A stretch of 64,000 bases of DNA from Bacteroidales bacterium KHT7 (GTDB lineage: Bacteria; Bacteroidota; Bacteroidia; Bacteroidales; Bacteroidaceae): positions 62,001 to 126,000 of the forward strand of contig FNBQ01000005.1 in assembly GCA_900102385.1 (NCBI GenBank), written 5' to 3'. A program made the translations under genes and the position numbers. How positions within the stretch are numbered: position 1 is the first letter of the stretch; every line of letters starts with the position of its first letter. Positions 62,546 to 64,000 of this stretch are shown piece after piece. Below the pieces are notes generated by a model. It did not search any database and had not been told where the DNA came from. It saw nothing but the letters and a program-made list of their open reading frames with translations.

Positions 62546-62977
62546 TTATAAGTTCTTTTCCATTCTGAAGCAGGTGAAAGTAACGCCTTCGATTTTTTTG
62601 TCGAGGTTTGCCACATAGCCCATAGTCTCGTAAAAGTGAATCTTGTTGTCGCGGCTCTCCAATACTGATATTTTGTAGCCCAGTTCTCTTGCCCACATCT
62701 CGGCTTCTCTGACAACGAGCGTTCCAAGTCCCTGACGCCGATATTCAGGCAGAACTACGATTCTTCCAAGCATCACCCGTTCGTCGTCAATGCCATACAG
62801 ACGGCATGTGGCAACAGGCAAGTAGTTGTCTACGATTACGATATATTTTGTATCGGGCGTGTCGTGTTCGTCGAACTCTTCGTACAGCGTAATCTGGTGT
62901 TTCCGCGCCATTGCCTGTATGCGTACATAATAGGCTCCGGCCTGTTCGGCAGTCTTTGTTGCTCTTATTATTTCCAT
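62546..62977 (-). CDS. GNAT family N-acetyltransferase, copy 2
   Basis: Start chosen at 62977 (MEIIRATKTAEQAGAYYVRI), with a longer frame six codons upstream; 143 residues. ElaA/YjdJ-like GNAT with the canonical acetyl-CoA loop VLPEYRRQGLGTLVVREAEM and the C-terminal segment RDNKIHFYETMGYVAN. The start EYVRIQAMARKHQ-like region is typical of the ElaA group. Substrate unknown. Confidence 0.88.
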   Translation of the reverse strand: MEIIRATKTAEQAGAYYVRIQAMARKHQITLYEEFDEHDTPDTKYIVIVDNYLPVATCRLYGIDDERVMLGRIVVLPEYRRQGLGTLVVREAEMWARELGYKISVLESRDNKIHFYETMGYVANLDKKIEGVTFTCFRMEKNL

Positions 62978-63005
62978 GTTTTGTTTCTTTTGCACCGACG
63001 GTTTA

Positions 63006-63551
63006 TTAAATCAGTTGTCTCATTCTTTTCTCAAACTTGAAGAGTCCATCTTCTTGTTCGAACTGCTCAGGCATGTTTGGGTCGGGATGATGCTCGTTGA
63101 AGAATTCGACGGCGTGGAAACCGCAGCTGTTAATGTAGAAATGGATGTTGCGGCGGTTAAAATAAGGGGTGAAGGTTTCCCAAACTTCTATCTCGGGATG
63201 AATGGCCTCTATCGTTTTCCAGATGGACTGGCCGATGCCTTTGCTCTGAACGCCTGTCTTTACATAGAGGAATGCGAGCTCACCAGAATTGCCATTCACG
63301 ATAATGATTGCGCCGCCCACGCGCTGACCATCTTCGCTGATGGCTTCGTATGCTTCGGCCCCTTCAGCCTCTAATGACTGATAGAAGTCCTTGTCGGGCA
63401 ATATCTGCCATTGGCTTGAAGCGTCGTCGGCATCCGTTTTTTCATGACTGTGAGATTTGAAGCCATGCTCAAAAGCCATCTGCATCTCTTCTTTGAAAGC
63501 AATGGTATGCTCTTCTGATAGTCTTGTGAGTTGAATTCTGTTTTTTGTCAT
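63006..63551 (-). CDS. GNAT family N-acetyltransferase, copy 1
   Basis: A 181-residue GNAT protein: VGGAIIIVNGNSGELAFLYV (strand 4), KTGVQSKGIGQSIWKTIEAI (acetyl-CoA loop QSKGIG) and FNRRNIHFYINSCGFHAVEF. The N-terminal half is longer than in the other two. It is the first of the three-gene minus-strand run, with a -7 element at 63649. The three are only distantly similar, so this looks like recruitment of unrelated GNATs and not recent duplication. Confidence 0.88.
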   Translation of the reverse strand: MTKNRIQLTRLSEEHTIAFKEEMQMAFEHGFKSHSHEKTDADDASSQWQILPDKDFYQSLEAEGAEAYEAISEDGQRVGGAIIIVNGNSGELAFLYVKTGVQSKGIGQSIWKTIEAIHPEIEVWETFTPYFNRRNIHFYINSCGFHAVEFFNEHHPDPNMPEQFEQEDGLFKFEKRMRQLI

Positions 63552-63648
63552 GTTTGTAAATTCCTAATTGTTAGTTTTGTGCTTGTGAGGCGAATTTCTG
63601 ATGTCGTTTTTTTGAGAAGAATTTCTTTGTTCTTCTTTTCAAATGTTG

Positions 63649-63656
63649 CAAAGGTA
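63649..63656 (-). promoter_or_regulatory. -7 element of the GNAT run
   Basis: TACCTTTG on the minus strand, 98 bases before the ATG at 63551; no -33 element at the standard spacing. Confidence 0.45.
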
Positions 63657-63815
63657 CTATTTTTTTGCCGCCAAAAAGAAAAGATTAGATTGTTTGTTCT
63701 CTTTTTGCTGTTTTTCATCTGGTTTAAGATTGTTGATGTTGGGAGCAAATTAAATTCTTTTACTGCTTGCTTTTTGTTGCCCCCAAAAAAATTAGAATAT
63801 GTTTGTGTAATAAAG

Positions 63816-63847
63816 TTTGGTCAGACAGAACAAAAAGTGTACTTTTG
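63816..63847 (+). promoter_or_regulatory. Promoter near the right edge
   Basis: TTTG (63816-63819), 20 bases, TACTTTTG (63840-63847). It drives an unknown gene or leader to the right. Confidence 0.7.
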
Positions 63848-63879
63848 TTTCCGTAAGATTTTTAAGACGGCTACCGTAC

Positions 63880-63951
63880 ATGGCAGAAAAGGCCGTTCAT
63901 TCTTGGCTTAAGGCATTGAATCTCGATAATATCATCTTGATACATCAATAA
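63880..63951 (+). CDS. Possible 23-residue leader ORF
   Basis: ATG at 63880, 33 bases after the promoter, encodes MAEKAVHSWLKALNLDNIIL plus three residues, then TAA at 63949-63951. A second tiny frame (MLTEKSV) overlaps its stop. It may be a leader peptide or the decayed start of a gene that continues beyond the window. The rest of 63552-64000 is AT-rich. Confidence 0.25.
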   Translation: MAEKAVHSWLKALNLDNIILIHQ

Positions 63952-64000
63952 TGCTTACAGAAAAAAGTGTATAGACAAATATAGCATTGACAAACTATAA

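Overview
The window looks like a chromosome segment of a Bacteroidales bacterium, probably Prevotella-like. The evidence is TonB-dependent receptors with paired surface lipoproteins, lipoproteins with short leaders, secreted proteins ending in a Por-tail-like segment, polysaccharide-degrading genes, and promoters of the Bacteroidetes type (TTTG, about 20 bases, TAnnTTTG). I saw no transposase, integrase, prophage or CRISPR array. No similarity search was possible, so family names come from recognising motifs.

Layout. 1-2064: the end of a MATE pump and a DUF3298 lipoprotein. 2262-5738 (minus): a four-gene set with a His/Cys-rich membrane protein, a TonB receptor and two His-rich DUF4625 lipoproteins, probably for transition-metal uptake. 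5869-8764 (minus): AT-rich small exported proteins. 8915-12538: a WG-repeat protein, an outer-membrane protein and an FMN-binding protein. 12104-22857 (minus): a tight run of TonB receptor, DUF4876 lipoprotein, DUF6850-type barrel, secreted protein, M16 peptidase and FMN-binding protein. 23136-29195: exonuclease, small barrel, acyltransferase, then a run of small housekeeping or accessory genes including crcB. 29252-37243: an RNA-repair-like locus. 37379-41533: HD-domain protein, serpin, flavin reductase, metallo-hydrolase. 41534-43310: AT-rich genes separated by three near-identical 70-base palindromic repeats. 43510-49739: a DUF5107/TPR protein, sugar transporter, AraC regulator, GreA. 49960-60396: FMN reductase, GH5 glucanase, Ca-type P-ATPase and a CE1-GH3-CE1 operon. 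60553-63551: a MATE pump with a structured leader, then three GNAT acetyltransferases.

The most striking locus is 29252-34315. On the minus strand it reads rtcB (RNA ligase), a string of stem-closed RNA modules, a 753-residue zinc-ribbon plus TerD-like protein, then one more tRNA-like RNA. Among the modules are a compact tRNA-Phe(GAA)-like gene and a 193-base gene with perfect tRNA acceptor, D and T arms whose anticodon loop holds an insertion of about 121 bases. Removing the insertion would give the loop UUUUCAC (anticodon UUC). Next to RtcB, the ligase that joins tRNA exons in archaea and animals, this is a candidate spliced, cut or decoy tRNA. Two WYL-domain regulators lie on the other side.

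A second unexplained signal is a set of degenerate tandem arrays that keep exact register while their sequence drifts. One class has an 11-base period (10033-10318, 11857-11933, 33841-33994, 40780-40922). The other has a 7-base period (2106-2168, 33745-33821, 34007-34062, and 44511-44587 inside a coding region). Between rtcB and the WYL gene the two classes are stacked 7-11-7.
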